Source: Bemisia tabaci (taxonomy: Eukaryota > Arthropoda > Insecta > Hemiptera > Aleyrodidae). Taken from it: a DNA stretch of 64,000 bases. Shown one piece after another: positions 25,178 through 36,671 of this stretch. The notes under the pieces are model-generated. The model did not search any database. It saw only the letters and a list, made by a program, of their open reading frames with translations, and was not told the DNA's origin. Made by a program: the position numbers and the translations under genes. The stretch spans positions 29,215,372 to 29,279,371 of the forward strand of contig NC_092797.1 in the NCBI RefSeq assembly GCF_918797505.1. Reading direction: 5' to 3'. Every line of letters begins with the position of its first letter. Position 1 is the stretch's first letter.

Positions 25178-25401
25178 CACTGAAAGAAAAAGAATTATGT
25201 ATTCCGAGTCCAGACTAAAAAAAAAATTGACAGGAAAAATTTCGCTGATTCCATCGGATTTTCGCTTTAATCAAAATAATACGCTGAACTTACGCGGCTT
25301 GGCTTTTGATTCAAGCAAATATCCCATTTACCCAAGAGTTTATTTTCATGTCAAATTTTTTGAGCGTCTGGACTCTTGATCCAACAGCTTTTTTTCCAGT
25401 G
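25178..25401. mobile_element. Family B CACTGG-type element, copy 2
   Basis: Starts CACTGAAAGAAAAAG and ends GACTCTTGATCCAACAGC, a T run and CCAGTG. The inner GTCTGGACTCTTG block is shared with the family. Flanks are TT and TA. Confidence 0.75.
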
Positions 25402-26679
25402 TACTTTTGATGAGTGCTACTTATAGTTGCAGTATTTACTACCGTTGAGTCTGTTGGTGATGACCATATTCATTACTCATATAATTTTACCAGAAATCAA
25501 TTTCTAATCGGTGCGTGCTGAGAAGAGTGAGGAGCCATGAATCTACACTGGAAGTAATCAAGCTGACAGTGATATAAATTCGATATTGCTACATTACTGG
25601 TCCCACTTTGAAATTCCAGCAAAAGTCGTACACGGTGCAGAGGTAAAATCACGCGTGATAGCTCACGAATTATGAAGCGGGTTTAAGTGTGGTGGATGAT
25701 TCGGGGAAAAAATTGAAAAATTGGACGGATTTTTTTCCGAAAATGAAAAAAAGCCATTTGCATTTCCACTTAAGTAAGTCAGTTATTAATGACGTCAAAG
25801 CACATCACCGGCGACGTGCCGAACACGGAGGCATCGCGTCCGAACGCGGACGGCATTCTTTCGCTCATCGTTCTCAAATCCGCTACGCTAGTTTCGGAAC
25901 TGATTGAGACGAGATTTTATAGCCCAACCAACGATTCATTTTGCTTTACATTCGTGTTATTTTAGCAACCTCATAAGATTGACTTCGATTGAGAAAGTTC
26001 ATCTCGTCATTCCCTCTCTCTCTATCTTTCGTTAAAAGCTATCCGTCGAAGCACCCACAGTACCTTTCACGTCGCTATAGCCATGTCTGCGTGGGCAACC
26101 TTTCACTTTCCTAGAAGGTCAATTTCTTTCCTCTTTCTCTTCACCGTGTCTCCGTATAGACACTGCCTCGCTCTTGAACTTAATAATTGCACACTCTCCG
26201 CCGCCGGATGCATAAAGGCCCATTTACATGGTCATATCATACACGTTATCTTACTATGTACAGATTAGTAATGAAGAGATGAACTGAAAAAAATATCGGA
26301 ATGTCGATCATTCTACATGAGTATACGTGGTTAAGGTACAATTTTTTTAGGTATTTCATTAATGTGATGCAATAGCTTCACTGAAGCGACTGGGGGACCT
26401 TGAAAACATCCCCTTACCTTCCCTTCGATGATGAGAGGACAGAACCCGGTAAATAATGGACAAAATTAGAGACGAATTCGTGGCTTAGGAATAATTTTTT
26501 TCCAATTGGGGTTAAGTACGGTGGAAAACTTGAAACTAGAAGCGCAGACTTCAAAATTATCCCTCCAAGCATTATTTAGAGAGGACTTTATGCAGAAGGG
26601 GTCAATTCTCTCAAATGTAATTGGGGGGGGGGGGGATGTCTAGAAACTAAGGGAAAGTAGTGACAAAACGTGAACTCAC
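25402..26679. other. Intron segment beside the Myc amino-terminal exon
   Basis: No gene. A G13 run at 26623-26635 lies 45 bases inside the intron from the donor, so the primary transcript has a C run there. Confidence 0.5.
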
Positions 26680-27757
26680 CGGAATCCGAGGGTGTCTGCA
26701 CTCCAAGATCCTCTGCCTTGATCGGCGAGCCATAGGTAGGTCCGGGGGGTAGCTTGATGCCGTAACTGTGGTCCGAGTCGGTGACACTGACACGTTCGCG
26801 AATGGTCGGGGCACTAGTCCTTCGCACTTGTCCGGTCACTTCGGAAGCGGGCCAACTGGCGAGGGCGGCCGAGTCCTCGGCGTCCCACGGCTCGTAGGAG
26901 GGCACCGTCGCGGAGCCGATGATGGTGTCGATGGCCGACTTGAGGAGGGCCTGTCCGGCGTTGTTCAAAGGGATCGGGGTCGACTCGTCGTCCGACTCGG
27001 GGAGGGACTGCGGGGTCTCCGGCCGACTCGGGGACACTTTGACGATGGAGACACAGCTGCCGGGGACTTTGTTGGCTGGAAGGCTGATCGTGGCCGAGAC
27101 GACACTTCTCGGGGCCGGCGAGGTGGAGGCGCGGGAAACGGTCCGTTGAACGATATAGCGTCGTCGGGGGGGCTCATCACTTGGCGTCCGCGTCGTGATC
27201 GACACGACTTTGGTATTGTCCACCGTGGACACACTCACACTTTCACACTCGCGCTTCACGGCAGCGGCAGGCACTGGATCGTAGGCTGGCTCCGTTTTGA
27301 TCTTGACCGGGGAGGGTTGTGCGGGTTGAGGAAGCGTTTCCGGCTCGGGGGGCTCCTGTTTGATTGTGGTGAGGGCGGCCGGGGGCAGCGAGGTGACTTC
27401 GCTTCCGCATGACTTGCCGTGGTCGTTGGAGGCGCAGAAGCCGCCCCACATGCAGTCGTGTCGGTCGCACTTGGTGCCGCAACAGGAGTAGAGTTGCTCC
27501 TTCTTCACTTCCGGGGCCGGGCAGGAAGGGACGATGTCCAGGTCTTCCATTATCGTGCCGAGGTCCACGTGCTCGTCCAGGAGCGTGTGGGCCATGTCGA
27601 GGGTGGGTGCCATGTCCAGGAGGTCGAACTTCTTCCAGACATCCTCGCTGGGCAGGGAGGCCGGCAGCTCGTCGAGCTCATCCATGTATTCACTGACGTC
27701 GAAGCGAGACAACAATTCAAGATCCAGGGTTGGATCTTCGTAGCGAACAGGCATCAT
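26680..27757 (-). CDS. Myc: Myc transcription factor, amino-terminal coding exon
   Basis: This exon encodes residues 1-359 of a Myc-family transcription factor, which in known animals pairs with Max in the nucleus and binds E-boxes to drive growth genes. Visible motifs are a Myc box I-like segment at residues 37-50 (SEDVWKKFDLLDMA) and Myc box II at about 99-110 (DCMWGGF core), with a Pro/Ser/Lys-rich middle (KQEPPEPE, KIKTEPAYD) and acid patches after it. The acceptor is a CAG at 27774-27772, so the exon itself begins at 27771. The first ATG is at 27757 and a second follows at once, so either could be used. The donor is G|GTGAGT with the exon ending at 26680, leaving one base (phase 1). Without splicing the frame would run on to a stop at 26588. 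Box I lacks the usual phosphodegron (TPPLSP). Large frames on the other strand here are shadows caused by high GC at codon third positions. Confidence 0.95.
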
Positions 27758-27869
27758 CCAAGCGCTGATACCTGCGACAGAGAGCCAAAGTCAAATATCG
27801 TCAAAGATTGCCAATTCAGAAAATCTGAAGTTTCAGAAAGAGGAGAGGGATTCCATCCTACGAAGCGTT

Positions 27870-28078
27870 CACTGGTAAAAAAGAAGCTTGGATCTAGAGT
27901 CCAGACTCTTAAAAACATTGTCAAGAAAAAATACTCTTGATTAAAATGGAAATCCGCTTAAATCAAAGGGCTTGGCTCTTCGGTTCAAGGAAAAATCCGA
28001 TTGAATCAAGAGCACTTTTTCTTGTCAATGTTTTGAAGAGTCGGGACTCTTGATCCAAGCTACTTTTTTCTATCAGTG
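27870..28078. mobile_element. Family B CACTGG-type element, copy 3
   Basis: Starts CACTGGTAAAAAAGAAGC, then TTGGATCTAGAGTCCAGAC. Ends GACTCTTGATCCAAGCTAC and TATCAGTG. TT flanks both ends. It lies about 100 bases upstream of the Myc amino-terminal exon. Confidence 0.8.
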
Positions 28079-28112
28079 TTAAGAACGGCAAAATGTTGAA
28101 AACTAAAGCACA

Positions 28113-28368
28113 ACTGGACGGAGTTAAACAGAAAGGAACCAAGCCGCATCGGGATCGAACCGAGAAAAAGAGGTTTAAAGCTTGGCTCCTGCATAAGACT
28201 CAATGTAAAAGATAAACTTCAAGTTCAATTTCTGCAAAATTCGCTCCAACAAAAACTTTGAATTTTTGGCGATAGATAGTAGAGTAGTGGTCGAGTTCAA
28301 AACCACTCATAACTCAATTTTTTCCAAAATGTGGGTTGGTTCCTTTCTGCTTAACTCAGTCCAACTAG
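28113..28368. mobile_element. Family E foldback element
   Basis: Left end ACTGGACGGAGTTAAACAG then AAAGGAACCAAGCC; right end is the inverse, TTGGTTCCTTTCTGCTTAAC then TCAGTCCAAC. The right end is shared with 17161-17195 and 32785-32823. Confidence 0.7.
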
Positions 28369-30740
28369 GCATCAGAGCTTTCAGGCCTTTTCCTACTGAT
28401 TTTATAATCATTGCAAACTTAATTGTAAGGCTGTCTATTAACCAATCACACAACCCAAGGAAAAAATTGTTTTCTAGTTAAGTATGTGATGAAAACAATC
28501 CCCCCCCCCCCTTTTAAACTCTTCGAATTCAGATGAATTAGGACTTATAATTCGTCATAAGTTTCATTCCCTTATATTACGTCAATCGTGAAAATGACGA
28601 TTCAATTTAAGGGATGAACGATCAGTGGTAACTACTCAGGACGTTGAAGACTTCCAGAGATTACGTGAAAAGTTTTCTAAAGGTCAAATACCATCGGCTA
28701 ATCGATGAACTATCTACTTAATTTCCCAATCAAAAGTTGTGATCCCGGCTTTACCACATTCATTACTTTCCTGTTAAGATAAATGAGCATGATAAAGCAT
28801 ACGCAATTGACCTAAATAACCACATAACGAAATTTCAAAAAGTAATCCCTCTGTGAAAGTGTGTACATAATAATTTTCAAGTTGGGTTGGAACATTTTTC
28901 TCGGTAGGGGTCAACATGATGTTTCCATAGAAGTTAAATGAGAAAAGAGATTCGGAGACCCCGAAAGGAAGCTTTAGCACTTACGCTTTTACGTTCCCAA
29001 CATTAAACACGCATTAAAAGTCATAAAAATTTAAAAAAAAAAGCTGATGTCATACTAGTGTCAGTCAAGCTATGAGAGTTTTAAATACGTAGCAATGCAG
29101 AATATTAAATAAAACCTCGAATGAAAGTTGTCTGGGTCGTTGCGAAATAAGTTTCACGGGAGGTCGACTGTCTGCAAAGTAAAATTTAAATAACCATAAC
29201 TTGAAATTATAAATAGTACACGCCCCCATACTTTGAAAGACGTGTACATTCAGTTAGTCAAAAGGAAAACTCGCCGCACTCGTCAACTGATAGATGCACT
29301 GAGCAAGAGAGACGGATAGGATACACCTGCCGAGTACAATCGCGAAAGCGACAGCCATATCAATCTTGACGATTATCTCCGCGTTCTAATCAGGGAAAAA
29401 GGGCATTACGTAACAGCAACGGGCCAGAAAGCGAAGATATACTCAAACAAACTATAGGTCTAGCTCTGACAGGGGAATCTGGTAATAATTGAAAATGAGC
29501 CGTAGCGAATTCAGAGAGTTAGGTCCGAGTTATTCTTTACATTATTTCGTCCCATAAGACACCCTTTAAAGTAATAGAAATGAGACTACCCGATTTTACG
29601 TTAGAACGAGAGACAAATTATAACCTGTCAGAGGTCAGAGTTGAAAAAATTCGAGATTCTGAGAAAAAAAAAGCTGGAGAAAAATCGCACGAACTCAGAT
29701 GGAAACGAATCCATTCTAGATTCTTGAGACATGACATCGTACTCGGGGAAAAAATGGACATGCGTAAGCGATATCGAAATTGGACAACTGACCTAGACAG
29801 TCTCGGAAGTATTAAATTGGATCAAATGAAAACGGAAGTTGGACTTGGGCTAGCAATATCTCCCCTCACTTCCCTTTACGAACAGATGGGGAGGCGGCGA
29901 GAAGTCCGATCGCTTGCGAAACTTCAATTTACTTTAATTCATTCGGATACGGGTTAGCACTTGGAGCATAAAAACATAATTTAACAACAGTGTTAAATAC
30001 TTCAAGAGGACGTAATAACGTAAATTATAGGAGGGAATCCGTGAAGGGGGTACGAACACTCACATTTCTGACAGCCGCTATACTTATTAGATAGAAAATC
30101 GCCAGTTAGTTGATCAAATGAGAAATGAGAGGACGAGAATCAGAAATACGTATTGGAAATACTCGATTGTGATGTGACGGATAGATGAACTGTCATTACA
30201 TTTTAAACGAAAGGTTTCGTTGATTATGACCGGGTAATAAAAGGACTTAAAATTTGTTTGACCGAAGGTGAAAATGTTTTAGTTGTGACGCGAACCCTCG
30301 AAGGGAGCCTACATTAAATGAAGTTTGCTAACTTACGATATGAAATACAGTTGTATTTCGATAGAATAAGTACAAGTGATTGTGTTAGTAAATCGCTTTG
30401 ACTCGGATCTGTAGAAAGGGAAACTCATGAGAAAGTCAAGTGGGAGTTAAATAAATGACAACGACAGTAAAATAAAAAATCTAAGGAAGATAAGAAAAGA
30501 TAAAACAGTGGGCGTAAATGGGACAGAAAAAGCCGATAACTCCCCAGACTAGACGAAAGATCTCACGTATTTGGTGGGACAGGGTACTACATGTAGTGGA
30601 GTCAGGCGGGGCGGCATGGGATGTAATATGCCGGTAGCCGGTGCGGCGAAGCCGGCCGGCGGCATGACAAGACGCCGCGCCGGCCGGTACGAAAAAAGAA
30701 CATCACAAGAGAACTACGATTTATCATAACTTGCATTTAC
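28369..30740. other. Putative intron segment without recognisable features
   Basis: AT-rich with a C12 run at 28500-28511. From about 30600 to 30700 there is a short, GC-rich palindromic block built from GCCGG and CCGGC words. Confidence 0.45.
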
Positions 30741-31130
30741 CTGAGTAAACAATGATAATCCAAATAGAGAGAGAGGTAATCCAATGGACACTTTACGAAA
30801 ACACTTGAGGTAACTTGTCACAATTACGAATCGGCGACCGAAATTATCGTCTTGACTTGGGCGTCAGAGGCAAGTTCAGAAACAAATTACGTGATCGACA
30901 CCGGTACAAAACAAGACAAGACATTATGAAAGTATGAACACTGCTGAATGAAACCAACTTTGTATCGAAACACTGATGATTCGAGCGAATTTCGAGAGCA
31001 GTTAATGCAGAAAATTGAGGAACACCCACGAACTCAGAAGCCGGCAGACAACGTAGACGGAGAGCGCACACACACGGCACGGATTGCGACCGCTGGAGAA
31101 CTGGCAGAGAAACGACGAGTAGAGGGGAGA
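30741..31130 (-). promoter_or_regulatory. Candidate Myc 5' untranslated exon and promoter region
   Basis: On the minus strand this moderately GC-rich segment ends in CAG|GTAAATG, a good donor at 30741. Joined to the acceptor at 27772, the frame that leads into the Myc ATG has a TAA in the candidate exon and no ATG between that stop and 27757. This fits an untranslated first exon with translation starting at 27757. The minus-strand text includes TCAGTG initiator-like words near 30968. GC-rich sequence continues to about 31200. The upper boundary is a guess. A competing donor (CAG|GTAAGCC) ends at 41012, next to another GC-rich stretch. Confidence 0.4.
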
Positions 31131-31758
31131 AACAGTCAGAGGCACCGCCCGAGGTTCGATGTATCCCTCCGCGCCGGCCGCGCCAGACAGGCTTTCGGCC
31201 TTGGATTATGGCGGGAATTCACACTCCAGTTTCTTTCACAACTTGCTTCACGTCTGCTGGGAGAAGTAGGTCATTTTGAGAATTCGAATAAATTGCCCCC
31301 TTACGCTTCTTCCCCCCCTTATTTCTGTCTAGCAATGACTTTTTTTTTATCATTTAATTTAGGAGCTTTAATAGGTCTGCTCTCCAAAGCTCAAGGTAGT
31401 TTTGGGATTGTCAGCGAAAACTTATTTTTAGCCGCTCGGCTATAGAATCCTCGACGACAGCGCTCTTTTTTTGCCCTCGAATAAATGATAATAGGCCTGA
31501 TTTTTCCCCCGCTTTGACAGTTTTTCTATGCGGGAAAGTTCATTCAGATTTGTTGCGACGATTTTATTGGAGCTATAAAGATTTTTATTCGCCGCCCATT
31601 CTAACGACCATCGAAATGTTGGTCCTTGCAACGAAGATCCCAGTTTAAAACGGAAAAAGACGTCCTGAATTTTTTGCTCCTATCTTATTTTGGAAGGGGG
31701 GGGGGGGGGTCGAATGAATCGCACTGCGTTAACGGGCCAAGCTTTTGCCAAATTTAAG
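31131..31758. other. Upstream flank of candidate Myc exon 1
   Basis: A GC-rich patch (31140-31210) is followed by AT-rich DNA and a G14 run at 31696-31709. No gene. Confidence 0.4.
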
Positions 31759-32823
31759 GGGGCAATTTAATTTTTTACGTTTTACATATAAGCTTATAGT
31801 ATAGAAAAGAAAAGATAGGGCGATTGAGAGATCTCCAAAATTCTTCTTTTCTTTCTTTTTTCTCCCTTCAAAATCATGATTCTTTTGAACGCAGTGTGGC
31901 ATATTTCAGGCAAACTTAACCTTGACTTCTCTGAAATTTCAAAAATTAGAGACACTTCAGCACGCACTGATAGCGGCGCAGAGGGACAACACTATTCGAA
32001 CTTGATGGACTTCCGTGTTGCATCTAAAAAATTGAAGGCGCGATTACGAGACGCGTGATCTTGCATTGCTCCTATTTATGCTGACAAAGAATTGTCGCTC
32101 AGATTCGGAGGAAAAGTAAAAAAAAAAGGCCCGATTACGTCCCTCGTATCTTCAGCTATGTTACTCACGTAGCACTTGCAGCATCACTACAAAAAAGACA
32201 AACGGAACAAACAGAACATGGAAGTAGAGCAAGGGAAACGAGGCGCGTGGATGACGGCGCAGAGATACAACTATTCGTACTCGATGGATGTCCGTGTTGC
32301 GTCTGAAAAATTAAAGGCGCGATAGCGAGAGGCGTGATCTTGCATGCTCCTATTTATGCTGACAATGAATTATCGCTCAGATTCGGGAGAAAAGTAAAAA
32401 AAAGGGCCGATTACGTCTCTCGTATCTTCAGCTATGTTACTCACGTAGCACATGCAGTACCACTACAAAAAACACAAACAGAACATGGAAGTAGAGCAAG
32501 GGAAACGAGGCGCGTGGATGACGGCGCAGAGATACCACTATTCGTACTCGATGGATGTCCGTATTGCGTCTGAAAAATTGAAGGCGCAATGGCGAGAGGC
32601 GTGATCTAGTAATGCTCCTAATTATGCTGATTAAAAACTGAGAACGTTTGTGTGGATTCCTTTGAAAATAGTAAGGAATTCGCTTTGCACCATGCCGAAA
32701 ATTCACTGAAAATTGCACAAAAATCCGCACAACCGTTTTTATGTAAAAAACTAAACTGTCCAATTAAATTTAGCTTAATGTAATGTGACTTGGTTCCATT
32801 CTGCTTAACGCGATCCAATTATC
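31759..32823. mobile_element. Family E repeat, long form carrying a tandem array
   Basis: Left block GGGGGCAATTTAATTTTTT; right blocks TTTGTGTGGATTCCTTTG, CACAAAAATCCGCACAACCG and ACTTGGTTCCATTCTGCTTA. These are the same blocks in the same order as the short copy at 16991-17195, with the tandem array between them. Inference: the array sits inside a transposon. Confidence 0.5.
31935..32625. repeat. Tandem array F, locus 1 (about 270-280 bp units)
   Basis: GACGGCGCAGAG recurs at about 31975, 32256 and 32523. Each is followed by CTATTCG, GATGGATGTCCGT and AAAATTGAAGGCGCGA; CGCTCAGATTCGGGAG follows in the two complete units. Units differ by small changes. No coding frame. Confidence 0.85.
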
Positions 32824-33467
32824 CATCGCAAGAATCCCCCCCCCCCCAAATAATTTTTACACAGTACGGAAAAACTATCGGTCTTTCAAAAACAATGGCA
32901 AATTGTTTGTTATAATTTTTTTCTAAAAAAAAAAGTAAATAAATAAAGTAAGACTGAACATTAAAGGCGAAGAAAATTGAGTTTTCGTATTTCCGGAGTT
33001 TAAACATGCCATCGCCTCCTTCGCAGGAAGTAGGTCAGCTTGTCATTCAAATTGCGGTTCTTGTTTACTCTTCGGGGGAATCAATCTTCTCAGCGTACGG
33101 CGCGTACACCTGCGACGAGAGATTAGCTTTGAACTGCATCCCTGGGCATAGTTTAGACCTAGACCAATGTTTACATATACTAGGGGGTCCGGCTCCCCGA
33201 TGGGCGCTAGGCAGTCTGATTCCCGGAAGGCGATTCGCAAGCGGTGGGCTTGGGAGGGGGGGGGGGGGCTGTGCGTAGACGCGCATCAAAAAATAAACGA
33301 AACCGACCACGACGTTCACTAGTCGTGACCTTCTACGGCGGTATCTTCGTAATGTTCTTATTGAAACACATTGAGAGGCTCATTCTTAGGACTCGATTTC
33401 TGGCAAACATGGCTTCCGCGCGTAGGAATCGCGGTTGGCGCTGAAGCGTACTATGGGGATCCTATTA
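32824..33467. other. Spacer with G and C runs
   Basis: Holds a C12 run (32836-32847) and a G13 run (33256-33268). No gene recognised. Confidence 0.5.
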
Positions 33468-33611
33468 ATTGGACTACATTTTGCAATTTGGAACTATAAA
33501 TTCTAGCCCGGTTTAAAAACAACGTATGTGCCATTAGTTTCCCTATGCACGTAAGTGTTGTTCCCAGTAAAGTCGTAATTTATAGTTCTAAATTTCAAAA
33601 TGCAGTCCAAT
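33468..33611. mobile_element. Family H element, intact copy (144 bp)
   Basis: Starts ATTGGACTACATTTTGC and ends CAAAATGCAGTCCAAT. TTA flanks both sides (33465-33467 and 33612-33614). The middle word GTTTCCCTATGCAC is shared with 22310. Confidence 0.85.
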
Positions 33612-34877
33612 TTAGGGCATCTATGTGTTTTTTTTTTAAAAAAAAACGATTTTTTTTTTGTATGAGTAAGATATAGTTATCTTTCGAGCCGAACCTCACG
33701 ACATTTTTGGGCTAGCGAAGTGATTAGTCTGACAATTTGCCAAATTCGATCAGATTTGAGCCTATAAAGTTCCTGAATTTTTTTTTTTTTTAATTTTTTT
33801 TTTCTACATCAGGAAGGTTTTGTTTACTAATAGGCGATACAGTCCCGTTGTCTCTCTGTTGCTTTGCGCGATCCCAGCCTCCGCCTCCACTCCCGTCGAA
33901 GTCGTAAAAATTTCTCGGGTCGCCTCCCGATATTTTTGAAATCCACTTGCGGTTTTAATGAATGGTTCACATTTTTGACCGATCCTATTTGCACATTTTT
34001 TAGCGATGCGCAGTTCTGACTTGACTTTTTTAACTCTTTAGCGGGAAAAAAAATACAAATATGTTGAGGGGCGCGCTCGAATTTTTCCTAAACAGACCAT
34101 GAAACGACTTTTCATTGACTCGCTCGACTGACAATGAGCACCACTGGTGAGGCGGTCGGTGTCTGAGGAGTCAAAACGCCTTCCCTCAAGTGCGTATGCA
34201 ACACGGGCATCCATGGAGCTCGAATAGTTGTATCCAGGCGTTAAAATGAAATTCGTTAGGTATCCGTTGCTTACGACACTAACTAAAGCTTTGATTGTTT
34301 CTCTTTTACCTTAAATTAATTCCAGCGTTGCTCATTGCACCGATAAAGTGAACCGTAACTGATTTTTATAGCGACATTGTCAATTTTCTTAGAAATGTAT
34401 TAAAACGTTGATTGCCCTCAAAATCCCAAAACATTAGGTATTTGAGTATGATATTTTTGTAGAGCAATTTGCCTTATTATTGGCGAAAGACCTGAACCCT
34501 CGAAAAATTTACCTCGTATTTTATTTAGTATCCTTCGTCCCCTCTTCAGCGTAATTCAGCATTAACTCTGATTTTGTGAATTTAAGGACCAAAAATCGGC
34601 TCCAATCTGCATGAGGCTGCGTGAATTTCCCTTACCATCTTCCCATCTCGCACGCGTCACGCTAACATGAAGCCCCCTCCCCCTTTCCTCCGCGTAGCTC
34701 ATGACTTAATTTATGAACGGCCGTCAATGTTGTCGGATTTTTGAGATAAAAGTGTAATTACGAGTTACTGATTGGTGGAATTCCTCCGCAGGCAATATTA
34801 CGTCAGAGCCAAAGAGATTCATTTTCTGATAAGCCCCAAGATCCACAAAAATACTTCTGTTTTATGGCTCATCAGAT
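33612..34877. other. Spacer, nothing recognised
   Basis: Homopolymeric A and T runs near 33630-33660 and 33780-33803. No gene. Confidence 0.5.
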
Positions 34878-35003
34878 AATTCGTCGCCTACCTGACATAA
34901 GGGCGTAACCACACTCTGCCATGAACCCTGTCTTCCATACAACTCAATGCTTTTCCGGGCTCATCTCAATGTGTAGTTACGCCCTTCAGCCAAGCGACGA
35001 ATT
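34878..35003. mobile_element. Family L foldback element, copy 1 (126 bp)
   Basis: Left AATTCGTCGCC, ACATAAGGGCGTAACCACA; right GTGTAGTTACGCCCTT, GCGACGAATT. Related blocks occur at 35889 and 55121. Confidence 0.75.
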
Positions 35004-35600
35004 AACAAATGTTGGTTTCATGTACACAAATCGATCAGAAATCAGGACTCGGAAAACGGCTTCCTCAATTTTAGTATGGCCAAAGACGCATTCCGTCACA
35101 GCGTCATCAGGACTGCGCAAAGCGGTCCGCACTCAAAGCAGGTGGGGGGGAGGGGGTAGAAAGCGGGAAGGAGGGGGAGGGGGAGACGGGATGGAAGCAT
35201 TTATAAAACAAGGCGGAAGAGAACTGGCTGAGGAAGAAGGAGGGGTGGGCGACTCGCTTTCGCGGTAGGAAAATATTATTCTTGTGATCTGTTTACAGAG
35301 TTACCAGGTTGAAACGATTATCCGAATTTTCTCAGGAGGGAAAATACAAATACCGAGCCTTGTATTTAAGTTCCGCATCTCATCTTCAGGGATGCATTGG
35401 GAAACGCCCGATCTCACCAATCTGAATTGCACTGGTTGGGATCAGATCCGAAAAAGCTTAAAATAGGGTTAACTGAGCTACTTTATTCCCTCATCTCTGA
35501 TTTCCTCTTCTTCGTAATAATTCCGGTTTTTAATAAATATTTAGGTGGGCACTGTTTTTCACGGTGGGTCATTGAGAGGGCTCGGATTAACATTTTCAGT

Positions 35601-35646
<46 letters not shown>

Positions 35647-35888
35647 GTTAACTAGTCAAAGTCACCCACACCATTCTTATAGTGAGGATCCTAACTGTAA
35701 AATTCTAAAAATACATTTCTCACCAAATGATGACATTACAAGCAGTTGATGGTGATATTAAATGTCGTCATGATAAAATGTTGGAATCCTTTATGGTTGA
35801 TGAAGAGTTCCCCGACTTTTCCTGATTTAAAAATTTCGGAAAAATTTATCATACTCTAAAATTTTTAAAAATCCCCTGCCAATTCATC
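35004..35888. other. Spacer with poly-T tract
   Basis: A polypurine stretch lies near 35140-35245, and a T run of about 44 bases ends near 35644. The runs are probably length-polymorphic. No gene. Confidence 0.5.
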
Positions 35889-36002
35889 GCCCCTCTTGGC
35901 GTAAGAGCGTTTTTGATCTCCGTGTGAGCCCCGAAATACATGGATTTATATGTAAAAAAGGACTCACGTGGAAATTGAGATATACTCTTACGTCAGAGGG
36001 GC
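35889..36002. mobile_element. Family L foldback element, copy 2 (114 bp)
   Basis: Starts GCCCCTCTTGGCGTAAGAG and ends CTCTTACGTCAGAGGGGC. Inside, ACTCACGTGGAAATTGAGAT matches the copy at 55121. Confidence 0.75.
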
Positions 36003-36506
36003 AACGATTAAGGGATGGGAATTCAAAACCTGGTAGGTGCCATCAAGTGTTGCTATAACTGTGCAACTATTTCTCTCATTTAACAGCATTTGATGATTTA
36101 TAATAACAATTTTTATGTTAAATATAAGACTAAGACAAAAAAAAAAAAAAAAGTTCCACATAAAAAGTTCATAGAGCAGAGACGTTAGGGTTCTTTTACA
36201 ACGAGAAACACCCCTCACAATCGTGGCAACATCTGATGGCGCTCTCTAGGCTCTGATCCCGCTCTTCAAGTCGTCATTTCTCGTACGAAGGAACGTAACT
36301 CCATCACAAGGTTGCCAAACTGCCTCGAACGATTTAATTTTTAAAAGAATTTACCCGTGCGATTATTGTGCACGATTTTCCTGATTTCAACCTGAGATCA
36401 GCAGAAAAATCAGCGAAATTTCAGCTAGGAATGCCCAAGACTCTCCTGGTACAAATCCAATTTGCGAGGTGAAATTGGCAACACTCAAATGCAGTTACGT
36501 GTTTTC
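36003..36506. other. Spacer, nothing recognised
   Basis: AT-rich with short frames. Confidence 0.5.
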
Positions 36507-36671
36507 CAGTGGCGTGGCGTGAATTACGATATATCGTTTGTTATGCCATTTCAACCTATGGTAAAGAATCGATTATTGAGGAGTTCGCTGCGAACACCCT
36601 GTTCATCGATCCTTTTCCATAGGTTTAAGTGGCATAACAATCGATACATCGCAAAGCACGCCACGCCACTG
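36507..36671. mobile_element. Family D hAT-type element, best-preserved copy (165 bp)
   Basis: Perfect ends CAGTGGCGTGGCGTG and CACGCCACGCCACTG, flanked by the exact 8-bp duplication GTGTTTTC (36499-36506 and 36672-36679). The interior is itself partly self-complementary (GTTCGCTGCGAACACC). Ends and duplication length are those of the hAT superfamily. No transposase. Confidence 0.92.

Larger units (their letters stand above)
7647..26679 (-). other. Long Myc intron (about 19 kb)
   Basis: The intron runs from donor GTGAGT at 26679 down to acceptor TTTCAG ending at 7647, phase 1. The position just before the E-rich/DVVS box corresponds to the intron between the two coding exons of vertebrate MYC. 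It holds no supportable coding gene. It contains GC-rich islands and at least a dozen repeat copies listed separately. Confidence 0.9.
27772..30740 (-). other. Putative first Myc intron
   Basis: This would be the first intron if the candidate 5' exon is right. It contains one CACTGG-type element (27870-28078), one foldback element (28113-28368) and a C12 run at 28500-28511. The small plus-strand frame at 29580-29957 is charged and resembles nothing I know. Confidence 0.35.

Noticed and set aside
26768..27412. 214-codon plus-strand frame opposite the Myc amino-terminal exon
   Set aside because: Antisense shadow of a GC-rich coding exon: Gly/Arg-rich, no domain, no separate signals.
28150..28172. 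GGTTCGATCC word on the minus strand, like a tRNA T-arm
   Set aside because: No anticodon arm, D-arm or acceptor stem can be built around it; it lies inside a foldback repeat.
29580..29957. 125-codon charged plus-strand frame
   Set aside because: No family resemblance and no splice or start context; length is within chance for this window.
35600..35644. Poly-T run as the tail of a minus-strand retroposon
   Set aside because: I could not find a body, promoter boxes or target duplication beside it.
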